64,000 bases of DNA from the NCBI GenBank assembly GCA_903863035.1, contig CAIPAT010000426.1:1-64000 (forward strand), given 5' to 3'. The position numbers and the translations under genes were made by a program. The notes under the pieces are model-generated. The model did no database searches and was not told the DNA's origin. It saw only the letters and a program-made list of their open reading frames with translations. Origin of the DNA: an uncultured Lentisphaeria bacterium. GTDB taxonomy: Bacteria > Verrucomicrobiota > Lentisphaeria > Victivallales > Victivallaceae. The number at the start of each line of letters is the position of its first letter. Position 1 is the stretch's first letter. Of this stretch, positions 52,576-61,527 are shown piece after piece.

Positions 52576-54285
52576 ATGAAGATTGCCAAGAAATATGTTT
52601 TATACATTACAGGACTTTTCATATTCCTGATGCTATTGATTGTTCTGCTTTTTATTTTTAGCGAAGAAATGATGGGTGTACAGCAGCAGCGTGAAAAAAG
52701 CAAAAAAAACCTTCCTGCTATTTATCAGAAAAAGATGGAAGAATTCTATTATCGGGAAAAAATGATCGTGGTTGTGGTATTTTTCAGTATTACCGCTGCC
52801 GGATTCCTTTATATGATATATTTGATGTTGCATTTTTCCCGCAATATGGTAAAGCCGCTTTCTGCTGCAATCCAGTTTGCCAATACTCTTGCCGGCGGCC
52901 AGTTTCCACCGCCGCTCCCGGTTCCGTCGCGAAGAGATTTTGAGATAGACCAACTTATTAAAACGCTTAATTACCTCAGGGACCGTCTTTATCGCTATAC
53001 GCATAAATTAAAAAAGAGTCAGGAGCGCGAAAAGAAAGCCAGAGAAAATGCGGAAACAGTAAATGATATGAAATCGCAATTTCTTGTCCGGCTTTCGCCG
53101 GAACTTCGAACTCCGCTAAATTCGATTATCGGGTATGCAGAAATAATCCAGAATGATATCAAAAATGGACTATACGACAAGTCTCTGGACAGAAAGATTA
53201 ACGGGATCATGCGCAATGCTCTTTCCCTGAATCTGCAGGTCGCTGACTTGCTTAAAATATCTGAAATAGACTCCCGGAAAGACGCCGTAAATTCAGGGGA
53301 ATTCAATGCTGTCGATTTTATGCGTGAACTTGTTGTCCATAATTCATTTCTGCAGCACGAAGAGAATATTACAATCCAAAATAATTGCTCACAGGATTTA
53401 CCGGAATACCTTAAAACTGATAAAAATATCCTCTCGGGAATTTTAAGTATTTTGATCAACGCTATTTCGAAAGTTTCCGGAGATGGTGAAGTCATTTCAT
53501 GCGGGTGTACGCGATCGTCAAATAAAATAATCTTCTGGGTCAGGGACAGTAAAAAATCTGCTCCCGGGGACAGGTTGGCCGATCTGTTCAATCGATACCA
53601 TAATGAAGATTCCAAGAAACGCCTGGAGTTGACTAACAGCACCCTGCTTAATCTTGTTTTTGCAGAAAGAAAGACGCTTGAACTAGGCGCGGTTTTTGTT
53701 GCAGAATCCAACACCAAAGCGGTTTCAGAGTTTCGTATAGAATTTAGAAAATGGGATATTACGCCGGATTCCTCGTCAAATTCTGCTATAGAAAATACAG
53801 AAGATACGGAGACTGGAATTAAGGATTTAATCAAAACTACTCCGAATGTCATGCTTGAGGACGATTTCTTCATTGACCTGACAAAAGAACCGGTAATATA
53901 TAAAGTGCTGATTGCTGACAATGACCGTGATAATGCCACTATTTTAGAGTCTATTCTGAAAAATGACGGATACGACGCAATCTGCATGAAAGACGGGACT
54001 GATCCTATGGATAGCCTGGCTAAGGGGAATTTCAATCTGCTGATATTGTCTAATGCGCTATCTCAAGTTAATACTTTTGATTTAATATGCAGTATTCGTA
54101 CCGATAAGAAATTACGAAAATTGCCGGTAATCCTTATTGCCGGATATCTCTCGGATAAAGACCGGCAGCGACTCATGCTTTCCGGTGTTGACCGTTGTTT
54201 CACCAAACCGCTGGATTTCTCACTGGTAAGGAAATCTGCGTTACGGCTTTGCCGTGATTATATCATAAATGAAACTCCCGCATGA
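52576..54285 (+). CDS. degenerate hybrid histidine kinase (no phospho-acceptor His or Asp)
   Basis: This 569-residue membrane protein has two helices (about 7-30 and 57-80), a HAMP-like linker, a HisKA-like dimerisation helix, an HATPase-like region and a C-terminal receiver. The layout is that of a hybrid histidine kinase, but key residues are gone. The H-box reads LSPELRTPLN with Pro175 in place of His. The ATP-lid DxGxG is DSKKS. The receiver's phospho-Asp position is Ser492 (LLILSNALS), although the Lys in FTKPLD is kept. It is thus expected to be inactive as a kinase. ATG 52576 follows GCGAGG; an upstream ATG at 52555 lacks an RBS. It follows the Ser/Thr kinase gene by 101 bp. Confidence 0.8.
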   Translation: MKIAKKYVLYITGLFIFLMLLIVLLFIFSEEMMGVQQQREKSKKNLPAIYQKKMEEFYYREKMIVVVVFFSITAAGFLYMIYLMLHFSRNMVKPLSAAIQFANTLAGGQFPPPLPVPSRRDFEIDQLIKTLNYLRDRLYRYTHKLKKSQEREKKARENAETVNDMKSQFLVRLSPELRTPLNSIIGYAEIIQNDIKNGLYDKSLDRKINGIMRNALSLNLQVADLLKISEIDSRKDAVNSGEFNAVDFMRELVVHNSFLQHEENITIQNNCSQDLPEYLKTDKNILSGILSILINAISKVSGDGEVISCGCTRSSNKIIFWVRDSKKSAPGDRLADLFNRYHNEDSKKRLELTNSTLLNLVFAERKTLELGAVFVAESNTKAVSEFRIEFRKWDITPDSSSNSAIENTEDTETGIKDLIKTTPNVMLEDDFFIDLTKEPVIYKVLIADNDRDNATILESILKNDGYDAICMKDGTDPMDSLAKGNFNLLILSNALSQVNTFDLICSIRTDKKLRKLPVILIAGYLSDKDRQRLMLSGVDRCFTKPLDFSLVRKSALRLCRDYIINETPA

Positions 54286-54692
54286 CTAGCTGGCGGCAAC
54301 TGCAATGGTGAAATTATCGCCGGTAGCATTGCAGAGTAGTGCATGGTCGCGATATATTTCTATTGTCAGCAGTTGATTTGATTTGATATTACTTTACAGG
54401 TCTGTAAGTGTCCAGCCAGCCCCATCTGTTACTTTTTTTCCGCCTAGTAAATTATCCATCAACAGTAGACAACCCCGCCTTGGGGTGGGGTTGTTTACTT
54501 GTATTTTAGTTAACGCCGTGTGCAAGTTATTTTTTAAATCTAAAGGGGGTTAATTCCCCGACCCTTCGGGTCGCCAAAAGCATTGCACCGAATCGGGGTC
54601 CAGCAACGAAATTACTGGTCGTCCGCCTTGCGGACGAAATCCCCAATACCTCGCATGCTTGCATCGAGGTTGTTTATTTATGAACAACGGCT
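54286..54692. other. intergenic region of hairpins, possible mobile-element remnant
   Basis: About 400 bp after the degenerate kinase gene without a credible gene. A strong hairpin at 54465-54498 (GTAGACAACCCC with GGGGTTGTTTAC) looks terminator-like. Then come short GC palindromes in GGGGGTTAATTCCCC, GACCCTTCGGGTC and GTCCGCCTTGCGGAC at about 54545-54640. The clustering suggests a decayed mobile element or a REP-type region. It abuts a family C element. Confidence 0.5.
54465..54498 (+). terminator. strong hairpin after the degenerate kinase gene
   Basis: Pairs GTAGACAACCCC with GGGGTTGTTTAC with one G-T/A mismatch position and a GC-rich loop. T tract is weak, so it may be an element-borne palindrome instead of a true terminator. 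Confidence 0.45.
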
Positions 54693-54858
54693 TAGGAGTC
54701 GTTCAAAAATAACTGGCACTTTCTACTGGTCATCCGGGGAACTTTCGGATCCGCCGCTTTGTTACAAAGCGCTACAGCTTTTCTCCTCACCGGCGAAGCC
54801 GGAATTTCTCCCGGATACCTCAGTATAAAAATACCACTTATTTCTTAACAACTCCTTA
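54693..54858 (+). repeat. family C TIR element, copy 2 (166 bp)
   Basis: Same orientation and length as 20737-20902, with about seven substitutions and no indels. TAGGAGTCGTT at the left and AACAACTCCTTA at the right. It has no coding capacity. Confidence 0.8.
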
Positions 54859-55010
54859 GTGATTGCGGAAGAAATTGATTTTGCCCAGGATTCTTAATCG
54901 GATTCATTAGCAAAACAATAAAAATATTAATAATCAACGCTCTTGCATTTGTGGAGTTCACTGGAAAAGGTATATTTACGTAAATTAATATTTATGGATG
55001 AGGTCTGATT

Positions 55011-56462
55011 ATGTCCGATGAACTGAAAAAACTGAGCCCTGGATTATTGTGGAATATTTTTAGTGATATTTGCTCGATACCTCATCCTTCCGGCCATGAA
55101 GCCGCATTGCGTGGGTTTCTAAAAAGCCGCGCGGAAGACGCCGGCTTGAAAGTGGTTGTTGACAAGGCTGGAAATATGCTCATCGAAAAACCGGCATTTC
55201 CAGGAATGGAGAAACATAAGACGGTTATTTTACAATCTCACCTGGATATGGTTCCGCAAAAGAACAGTGATACCAAGTTTGATTTTTCGAAAGATCCGGT
55301 AAAGCCATATATTGATGAAGATCTGGTCAAGGCCGAACATACTACGCTTGGCGCGGATAATGGTATTGGCGTTGCCGCGATGATGGCGCTGCTGCTGCAG
55401 AACGACATTCCGCATGGACCGCTGAAAGCGCTGTTTACGGTTGAAGAGGAAACCGGTTTGCATGGGTCGGAAAAACTTTCTCCTGGTTTTGTTGATGGCG
55501 ATATTCTGATAAATCTTGATTCAGAGGAAGAACATCGTGTTTTTATCGGCTGCGCCGGCGGTGTCCGTTCTAATCATGAATTTATTGCTGAATACGATGC
55601 TGTTCCGTCGCGTAATACCGCAATGAATATCCGGGTTTCCGGGCTGAAGGGCGGTCATTCCGGTTGTGATATAAATGCCGGACGAGCTAATTCGCTAAAA
55701 CTGCTGGCGGAAATATTGACTGCGGCCGAAGAGCGTTTTGGGTTGAAACTGGCTGATCTTCATGGCGGCAATCTGGATAATGCCATTCCCCGCGAAGCAT
55801 TTGCCACCATACTGATGCCGGTCTCCAGTACTGATGAATTTGCAGACTTTGTCGCTGGATTTGAGGTGGAAAAAGTCCAATTATTCGGGCGGTCTGAGCC
55901 TGCTATGCACATCCAGTTGATATGTGTCAGAATACCCGACCGGATATTTACGACAAATTTCCAGAAACGCCTGTTGAGTGCGCTGAATGACTGTCCGAAT
56001 GGAGTTGTCGCAATGTCAGAAGCCTTTCCCGGGGTCGTGGAAACTTCCACCAATCTGGCGGCAGTTAAAAGTGAACACGGCAAAATCATTGTCAGGACTT
56101 CGCAAAGGAGTTCTAATGCGGATTCGAAGAAACGGCTTGCGGACAAGATTTGCGATATCTTCACTTCCGCCGGGGCAGTATGTACCATGGACTGTGATTA
56201 CCCCGGCTGGGAACCCAAGCAGAACTCGTCTATATTAAAGATTTTTACTGAAGTTCACAAAGAAGTATCCGGAAATGAGCCGGAGGTGGTAATTATTCAT
56301 GCCGGTCTGGAATGCGGTATAATCCACTCTATAAATCCAGCGCTGGACATGATCTCTTTCGGCCCGGAAATCCGCAATGCGCATTCGCCGGATGAATGCG
56401 TCAGTATTTCCTCCGTCGCCCGTTTCTGGAATCTCCTGCTTAAATTGCTGAATGCGGTATAA
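55011..56462 (+). CDS. pepD: aminoacyl-histidine dipeptidase (M20 family)
   Basis: This 483-residue cytosolic zinc dipeptidase of the PepD type has the metal site SHLDMVPQKN near residue 79, TTLGADNGIGVA with the bridging Asp, and EEETGLHGSEKL with the catalytic Glu near 150. A lid domain is inserted at about 205-385 and the second half has GLECGI with a further ligand. It cleaves Xaa-His and other dipeptides. GAGG precedes the ATG. Confidence 0.92.
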   Translation: MSDELKKLSPGLLWNIFSDICSIPHPSGHEAALRGFLKSRAEDAGLKVVVDKAGNMLIEKPAFPGMEKHKTVILQSHLDMVPQKNSDTKFDFSKDPVKPYIDEDLVKAEHTTLGADNGIGVAAMMALLLQNDIPHGPLKALFTVEEETGLHGSEKLSPGFVDGDILINLDSEEEHRVFIGCAGGVRSNHEFIAEYDAVPSRNTAMNIRVSGLKGGHSGCDINAGRANSLKLLAEILTAAEERFGLKLADLHGGNLDNAIPREAFATILMPVSSTDEFADFVAGFEVEKVQLFGRSEPAMHIQLICVRIPDRIFTTNFQKRLLSALNDCPNGVVAMSEAFPGVVETSTNLAAVKSEHGKIIVRTSQRSSNADSKKRLADKICDIFTSAGAVCTMDCDYPGWEPKQNSSILKIFTEVHKEVSGNEPEVVIIHAGLECGIIHSINPALDMISFGPEIRNAHSPDECVSISSVARFWNLLLKLLNAV

Positions 56463-56508
56463 AAGAAAAAACCGCTTCCTGCCGGGTGGGTATGTTGCAG
56501 AAAGCGGT
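56461..56508 (-). terminator. terminator of purC
   Basis: ACCGCTT/AAGCGGT plus CTGC/GCAG pair (56471-56482 with 56497-56508), followed on the minus strand by TTTTTCTTTT. It lies between convergent pepD and purC, so it may also act on pepD. Confidence 0.75.
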
Positions 56509-56526
56509 CTGATGTATCGATCTTGT

Positions 56527-57426
56527 TTAAACTAGAGATTTACCGGTAAGCACCTTGTATGCTTCAAGATATTTTTCTGTAGTTTTCTTTACAACATCCT
56601 GTGGCAGTTCCGGGCCCGGAGCGGTCTTGTTCCAATCAAGAGTTTCCAGATAATCGCGAACAAATTGTTTATCCAGGCTTGGAGGATTGCAACCAACTTT
56701 ATACTGTTCAGCCGGCCAGAAACGACTGGAATCCGGAGTCAGTACTTCGTCAATCAGAATCACCTTGTCTTCATAAATTCCGAACTCAAATTTAGTATCA
56801 GCCAGGATTATGCCTTTGCTTTCAGCATAATCGGCTGCCGTTTTATAAATTCTAAGAGAAAGCGAAGAAACTTCATGGGCCACATCTTTGCCCAGAAGTT
56901 TTTCCACGCCTTCGAGAGAAATTGCTTCATCGTGCATTCCCAAGTCAGCTTTGGTCGAAGGCGTAAAGAGCGGCTGATCCAGTTTTGCCGCCTGCTTATA
57001 GCCGGAGCACAGAGTAATGCCGGAAACGACTCCCGTCTGCTGGTAGTCCTTCCAGCCGCTGCCTGCAAGGTAGCCGCGGACAATACATTCAATCGGAAGC
57101 GGCCTGGCTTTCCGGACAATCATGGCTCTGCCTTGCAGATCTTTGACATACGGCGCCAGTTCAGGACGGGTTGAAATATCGGTGGTAATCAGATGATTAG
57201 GCATCCAATTCATCAATTCGAACCAGAAAAGCGAAATCTGCGTAAGGACTTTGCCTTTAAGTGGAATACCATTGGGCATGACTACATCAAAAGCACTGAT
57301 ACGGTCTGTCGCGATGAAAAGTAAACTTTCGCCGAGATCATAGATATCTCTGACCTTGCCGCGATTGAGGAGTTTTACCCCTTCGATTTCACTCTGGATC
57401 AAAGCATGATTGGAATCGTACAACAT
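56527..57426 (-). CDS. purC: phosphoribosylaminoimidazole-succinocarboxamide synthase
   Basis: This 299-residue enzyme of purine synthesis (SAICAR synthetase) has LLNRGKVRDIYDLGESLLFI at the N-terminus, TDRISAFDVVMP, the central IECIVRGYLAGSGW, and DTKFEFGI later. The length of about 300 fits the longer, eukaryote-like form. It is 108 bp after rplU, but a terminator between them implies a separate promoter. Confidence 0.95.
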   Translation of the reverse strand: MLYDSNHALIQSEIEGVKLLNRGKVRDIYDLGESLLFIATDRISAFDVVMPNGIPLKGKVLTQISLFWFELMNWMPNHLITTDISTRPELAPYVKDLQGRAMIVRKARPLPIECIVRGYLAGSGWKDYQQTGVVSGITLCSGYKQAAKLDQPLFTPSTKADLGMHDEAISLEGVEKLLGKDVAHEVSSLSLRIYKTAADYAESKGIILADTKFEFGIYEDKVILIDEVLTPDSSRFWPAEQYKVGCNPPSLDKQFVRDYLETLDWNKTAPGPELPQDVVKKTTEKYLEAYKVLTGKSLV

Positions 57427-57472
57427 ATCTGTCTCCTTGCCGATAGAAAAAGTGTTAAAAATGATTCAGTAT

Positions 57473-57506
57473 AAAAAAAATGGTTCCGGCATAAGACGCC
57501 AGAACC
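57473..57506 (-). terminator. rho-independent terminator of rplU
   Basis: On the minus strand GGTTCTGGC pairs with GCCGGAACC (nine pairs, one G-T) over a seven-base loop and is followed by at least eight T. Confidence 0.88.
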
Positions 57507-57534
57507 ACATTAACTTTCCATTCTTTACGCAGAC

Positions 57535-57852
57535 TCAGCCGGCTGTAATGGCGGAAATCTTTACTCTGGTAATTTCCTGGCGATGTCCGACTTTCCGCTT
57601 ATAACCTTTGCGGCGTTTCTTCTTAAACGCGATGAGTTTCTTGCCGCGGAACTGATCAACAATTTCCGCCGCGATGGAAGCACCCTGGATCAGCGGAGTG
57701 CCGACCTGAAGTTTGCCGCCTTCTTCACCGATGCCGAGGATTTCGGAAAAGGTTACTTGAGTTCCCACTTCGCCTTCAAGTCTTTCGATGTCTACCAGAT
57801 CATCGCTTTTGACTTTATACTGCTTGCCACCTGTTTTCAAAATTGCGTACAT
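57535..57852 (-). CDS. rplU: 50S ribosomal protein L21
   Basis: This 105-residue ribosomal protein begins MYAILKTGGKQYKVKSDDLV, with the typical basic KKRRKGYKRKVGHRQ segment and final HRQEITRVKI. It binds 23S rRNA. In most bacteria rpmA (L27) follows directly, but here rplU ends with its own terminator and rpmA is not in the window. Confidence 0.97.
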   Translation of the reverse strand: MYAILKTGGKQYKVKSDDLVDIERLEGEVGTQVTFSEILGIGEEGGKLQVGTPLIQGASIAAEIVDQFRGKKLIAFKKKRRKGYKRKVGHRQEITRVKISAITAG

Positions 57853-57982
57853 TATCTGCTCCTGAGATGTTATTTAAACAATTTGTTGCTTTTAATTATT
57901 TATATCAAAAAGCCGTAATTTATATCATATTTGACGATATTCAAATCTCTACTCTCAAAAAACGTTGTTTTTTATCAAATAA

Positions 57983-58420
57983 TCATGGTTTATTGATTAA
58001 ATGAAGAAAATCCTTTGGATTGGCCTTTTCGGTTACAGTGTTTGAATTGTTTTTGGTTGTCCAAGTGTCCTCTCGCTTTGTAATGGATAATTGCCAGCTC
58101 ATGGTATCGGAAAGAAGCCTTCCGGTAGCGATAATGTTTACCTTTTTACTGGGCAGTTCCCAGGACATTGCCATCCGCCCGGTTTTGTAACCGGTATAAT
58201 ATTCCTTTATCACCGGTTCATTCTTCGTAATCAAGGCTTTGTCTTCATCCGTCAGAATCTTTTTTGTCTGATTCAATGAATATCTGGCAAAGTTAACCAT
58301 GTCAACCCTTTCCTTGTCAGAAATGGCATTCGGGTCAGATATATTATCTCCGGTGCTGCAGGAACACAATATAAGAGGGAGCAGTATAGAGAAAACAGCC
58401 GTTAAATGTGATAATTTCAT
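57983..58420 (-). CDS. small lipoprotein of unknown function
   Basis: This 145-residue protein has a lipoprotein signal (ILLPLILCSCS), with Cys at the lipobox. The mature part is polar with one beta-rich end (MSWELPSKKVNIIATGRLL). No family is recognised. It follows the Nif3-like gene by 18 bp in the same direction, suggesting it is the last gene of that unit. Confidence 0.65.
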   Translation of the reverse strand: MKLSHLTAVFSILLPLILCSCSTGDNISDPNAISDKERVDMVNFARYSLNQTKKILTDEDKALITKNEPVIKEYYTGYKTGRMAMSWELPSKKVNIIATGRLLSDTMSWQLSITKREDTWTTKNNSNTVTEKANPKDFLHLINKP

Positions 58421-58438
58421 ATTTATCTCCTGATATAA

Positions 58439-59206
58439 TTACATTCCAGTCGGAATATCAATAAATTCGCAATCAATACCGAATTTGTTTTTAACTTTTT
58501 CCATAACTGCCAGCACCCCTGGTTTTTCCGAACAGTAATGGCCGAGCGCAATTACAGGCATGCCGGTTTCTTTGATATGATGGTAACTTGAATGCCCTAT
58601 TTCGCCGGTTATCAGACAATCAAGCTTCTCCGCATAGGCGGATAATACGCCATCCAGACCGCCGCCTCCGGAAATAATTCCAACACTGGAAACTTTCTTT
58701 GCGCCATTAAAGATCACAGCTTTGCATCTGAGTTCCTTTTCGAAGATCTCCGCCAGAGCTGTTGCGTTTTGCGGTGAGGGCAGGATGCCTGAAACGCCTA
58801 TCGGGTTGCCGTCATATACAAAAAACATTTTTCTTTTTTTCAATCCAATCATGTCCGCCAGTCTGGCGTTGTGCCCCAGTCCGGCATGTGCGTCCAGCGG
58901 CAGATGCACCGCGTAAAATGAAATCTGATTGCGAAAAAGCACACTCAGCCGTTTGCCGACAAGCCCGTCAAACCGCTTCGGTTCGCCACCCCAGCTGATA
59001 CCGTGATGGACAAGAACAAAGTCCGCTTTCTTTTCGGCGGCCTTTTCAAATAATTCAAGCGAAGCATCAACGCTGAAAAACGCCTTTTTGACCTTGGCGC
59101 AAGCTTCGACCTGAAGCCCGTTATTGGAATGATCTCCGGCAAAAGTTTTCAAATCCAGCAGATCGTTCAGATATTCAGTTAACTCAGTTACGGATACTAC
59201 TGCCAT
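58439..59206 (-). CDS. Nif3-like dinuclear metal-centre protein (DUF34)
   Basis: This 255-residue protein of the Nif3/GTP cyclohydrolase I type 2 family has LVHHGISWGG near residue 58 with two His ligands, a central VSSVGIISGGGG, and the C-terminal ALGHYCSEKPG. Members form hexamers with a di-metal site; their function is debated, with a GTP cyclohydrolase link. ATG 59206 was chosen since AAAGGAAC lies upstream; an in-frame ATG at 59224 would precede that site. Confidence 0.85.
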   Translation of the reverse strand: MAVVSVTELTEYLNDLLDLKTFAGDHSNNGLQVEACAKVKKAFFSVDASLELFEKAAEKKADFVLVHHGISWGGEPKRFDGLVGKRLSVLFRNQISFYAVHLPLDAHAGLGHNARLADMIGLKKRKMFFVYDGNPIGVSGILPSPQNATALAEIFEKELRCKAVIFNGAKKVSSVGIISGGGGLDGVLSAYAEKLDCLITGEIGHSSYHHIKETGMPVIALGHYCSEKPGVLAVMEKVKNKFGIDCEFIDIPTGM

Positions 59207-59229
59207 CGCAACAGTTCCTTTCATTAGAA

Positions 59230-60177
59230 TTACATGGATGTTTTGCCGCTATCTTTTAATATAAACCGGTTGCTGATGACTTTCCAGCGCAGTTCAGCGG
59301 AAGTTCGCTCCAGGATGTAATCCGTCAGCCCTGAAGTGTCACCGCATTTGCCGGCTATTGCTTTGATTTCCTGTCTGGTGCAGCGGAACAGTATCGGCTC
59401 CGGAATCGCGCCAGGAATCGCCAGCAGGGCTTGGCGGGCCTTGTAAAAACAGTTTCTCGCAAGCTGGTTTCTGAACAGCATGAACGCCGGGCAGGCCAGC
59501 GCGATAATCCAGAATATCCAGACCGGCATTCTGAGGCTGGTAAAAGTATCCACCAACTGCACTGCCAGCAGCAGCATGACCGGCAGGACAAAAAGCAGGG
59601 CGTCAAGCTGTGTCCTGAAGCAATTGCCGAGATAACGCCTGATTCTGCTCGGCGCTGTCTGATAAGCGAAAAATTCTTCAAAGACGAAATCTTTCAGCGG
59701 ACTTCTGGCCGCATGGCAAAGCTCATGCGCCAGCAACTCCTCGCGCCGGTAAATAAACCACCGTTTCCGGGTGGCAAAGTTTTTCCTTATAAGAAACACG
59801 GTGAGATAATCTTCAGGAATGTGAATCGCACAGCCTCCCCACAGCAGCCCGACGCTTTTGGAAAGAAAAAAACCAGGGACCCAGTTGATGGAAAAATGAT
59901 ATAGTTTTTCAGTTACCGCAGATGCTTCCTGAATTATTTCATCACCGATGCGGTCTTTCTCATGAAGCGTAAAATCTTCAAATAAATCGAATTCGCCTTT
60001 TTCTGCGATAGTACGGTTAAAATCGGCAAAAGACATCAAATGTGAACAGAGGCGGTTTTTAAATTCGGAAAAATTTTCGCCTGGTTTAGCTATGATTCCG
60101 GCAGCATCCAGTTCGGACAGCGCTTGCAGGTCATCTTCCTGAAGGCGGTCGAGCATTTCCGGCGTTAAAGACTGCAT
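59230..60177 (-). CDS. membrane metalloprotease-like protein (HExxH)
   Basis: This 315-residue protein has a soluble N-terminal part, the zinc motif AHELCHAAR near residue 152 (HELCH), a downstream EEFFAYQT Glu-rich helix that could supply the third ligand, and two or three membrane helices at about 190-240. The layout (active site before membrane helices) is unusual for M48 or M50 families, so the family is uncertain. It is in a unit with ricT and the Nif3-like gene. Confidence 0.6.
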   Translation of the reverse strand: MQSLTPEMLDRLQEDDLQALSELDAAGIIAKPGENFSEFKNRLCSHLMSFADFNRTIAEKGEFDLFEDFTLHEKDRIGDEIIQEASAVTEKLYHFSINWVPGFFLSKSVGLLWGGCAIHIPEDYLTVFLIRKNFATRKRWFIYRREELLAHELCHAARSPLKDFVFEEFFAYQTAPSRIRRYLGNCFRTQLDALLFVLPVMLLLAVQLVDTFTSLRMPVWIFWIIALACPAFMLFRNQLARNCFYKARQALLAIPGAIPEPILFRCTRQEIKAIAGKCGDTSGLTDYILERTSAELRWKVISNRFILKDSGKTSM

Positions 60178-60231
60178 TTTATATAATCCCCGTCGGAGTC
60201 ATAGTTTAAAGAACGTCTGGCGAGATTTTGC

Positions 60232-61119
60232 TCAATCTTCCAGTTTTCTGATAGCTTCATCGTTTTCATCCAGTTCAGGCTCGATGACTACTTTCTTCCC
60301 GATCTTGAATTTTTCCGGATAAACAACGCGCACTTCGCTGCGGTGACAGCAGAGAACATTACCGCTCTCCTCCATGTGGACGACAACTTGCTGCGTCAAA
60401 AGATTGCGGTCGCAGATCTTGCCGCGGCCTTCCTTGCACTCGCACATGTCGCCGCGCCGCGGCATAGTCTTTTCCAGTTCCAGATAACCTTCATGTTCAT
60501 ATTTGAGACAGCACTTGAGTCTGCCGCAGGCCCCGGAAATGGTACTCGGCGTCAGTGACAGATCCTGGTCTTTAGCCATTCTCACGTTTATGGAGGCAAA
60601 TTCAGTAAGGAAACGGTGACAGCACAACTCCTGTCCGCAGATACCGAGGCCGCCGTGTATGGCGGTTTCGTCTCTTACCCCGATCTGTCTCAGTTCGATA
60701 CGGGTATTCAATGTCTGCGACAGTTCTTTTACCAGTTCCCGGAAGTCCACACGTCCTTCAGCCGTGAATTGCACAGTAATAAGTTTGCCGTCAAAAGAAT
60801 AGTGCGCATTCAGCAGTTTCATCGGCAGTTTCAGGGTTTCAACATGCTTCTGAGCCGTGCGGTACGCGGATTTAGAACGCATTTCGTTCTCATGCGCGAT
60901 GCTTTTATCATGAACTGTAGCTTTTCGCAGAATTTTAGGAGTATCTTTTTTCGCGGACTCACTGGCTATTTCGCCTTTGACCCGGATGACCTTGCCGTAA
61001 TCCTGATAAAAGTCTTTTCTGATCACACACCAGTCATCAACTTTCAGCTTAAGGTTATCCGGGGATCGCGCCGCGTATTTGGCACCGCAATCCAATTGTA
61101 CTATATATAGAGATTCCAT
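60232..61119 (-). CDS. ricT: PSP1/RicT (YaaT) family protein
   Basis: This 295-residue protein has the PSP1 C-terminal domain with conserved Cys pairs: GICGQELCCHRFL near residue 155 and GRLKCCLKYE near 200, and RIELRQIGVRDE before them. In Bacillus, RicT acts with RicA and RicF in an Fe-S complex affecting RNase Y. The Cys residues here could hold a similar cluster. A last C-terminal tail is acidic. The 54-bp spacing to the metalloprotease gene suggests a shared transcript. Confidence 0.85.
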   Translation of the reverse strand: MESLYIVQLDCGAKYAARSPDNLKLKVDDWCVIRKDFYQDYGKVIRVKGEIASESAKKDTPKILRKATVHDKSIAHENEMRSKSAYRTAQKHVETLKLPMKLLNAHYSFDGKLITVQFTAEGRVDFRELVKELSQTLNTRIELRQIGVRDETAIHGGLGICGQELCCHRFLTEFASINVRMAKDQDLSLTPSTISGACGRLKCCLKYEHEGYLELEKTMPRRGDMCECKEGRGKICDRNLLTQQVVVHMEESGNVLCCHRSEVRVVYPEKFKIGKKVVIEPELDENDEAIRKLED

Positions 61120-61527
61120 ATCGTTAAAGGCCTTTCATTATTTTCATTCGCGTTAATATAGCAGTAAACCCATGACAGGCAAATATATCTTCTACATATA
61201 ACCCGATTTACACTGGTGGAAGAGTGCGACAGGATGACTGCACATAATGATTCCGGGCATTCCTGACACCCCATTCCATCATTTGGCACCCCGCCGGCGA
61301 ATAAAACCGGACAGCCGTCCTTCCGGAGACATTAGAGTGTCGTTGAGCAAAGCTATTTTCAGTTTTGCAATTATTCTGGACACATTCCGGACACTTGTGT
61401 GCAGAATGATTCCGGTGCAGTGTTCTCGCTCCGCTAGAGGCTCTGATCCATCGTCCGACACTGACGGGTACTACAACAAAACGCATTTTGGATACTTGTT
61501 CCATATATTATAAATGTATTAAAGCTT
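61120..61527. other. 408-bp intergenic region with repeated ATTCCGGACAC-like motifs
   Basis: No gene was recognised. The motifs ATTCCGGGCATTCC, ATTCTGGACAC, ATTCCGGACAC and ATTCCGGTGC recur around 61249-61425 in mixed spacing. Such repeated ends resemble the multiple terminal repeats of IS21-family elements, so a decayed insertion is possible, but no transposase remnant was found. Confidence 0.4.

Noticed and set aside
53019-54035. 338-codon frame on the minus strand opposite the degenerate kinase
   Set aside because: Shadow of the kinase gene, Ser/Arg-rich, without RBS.
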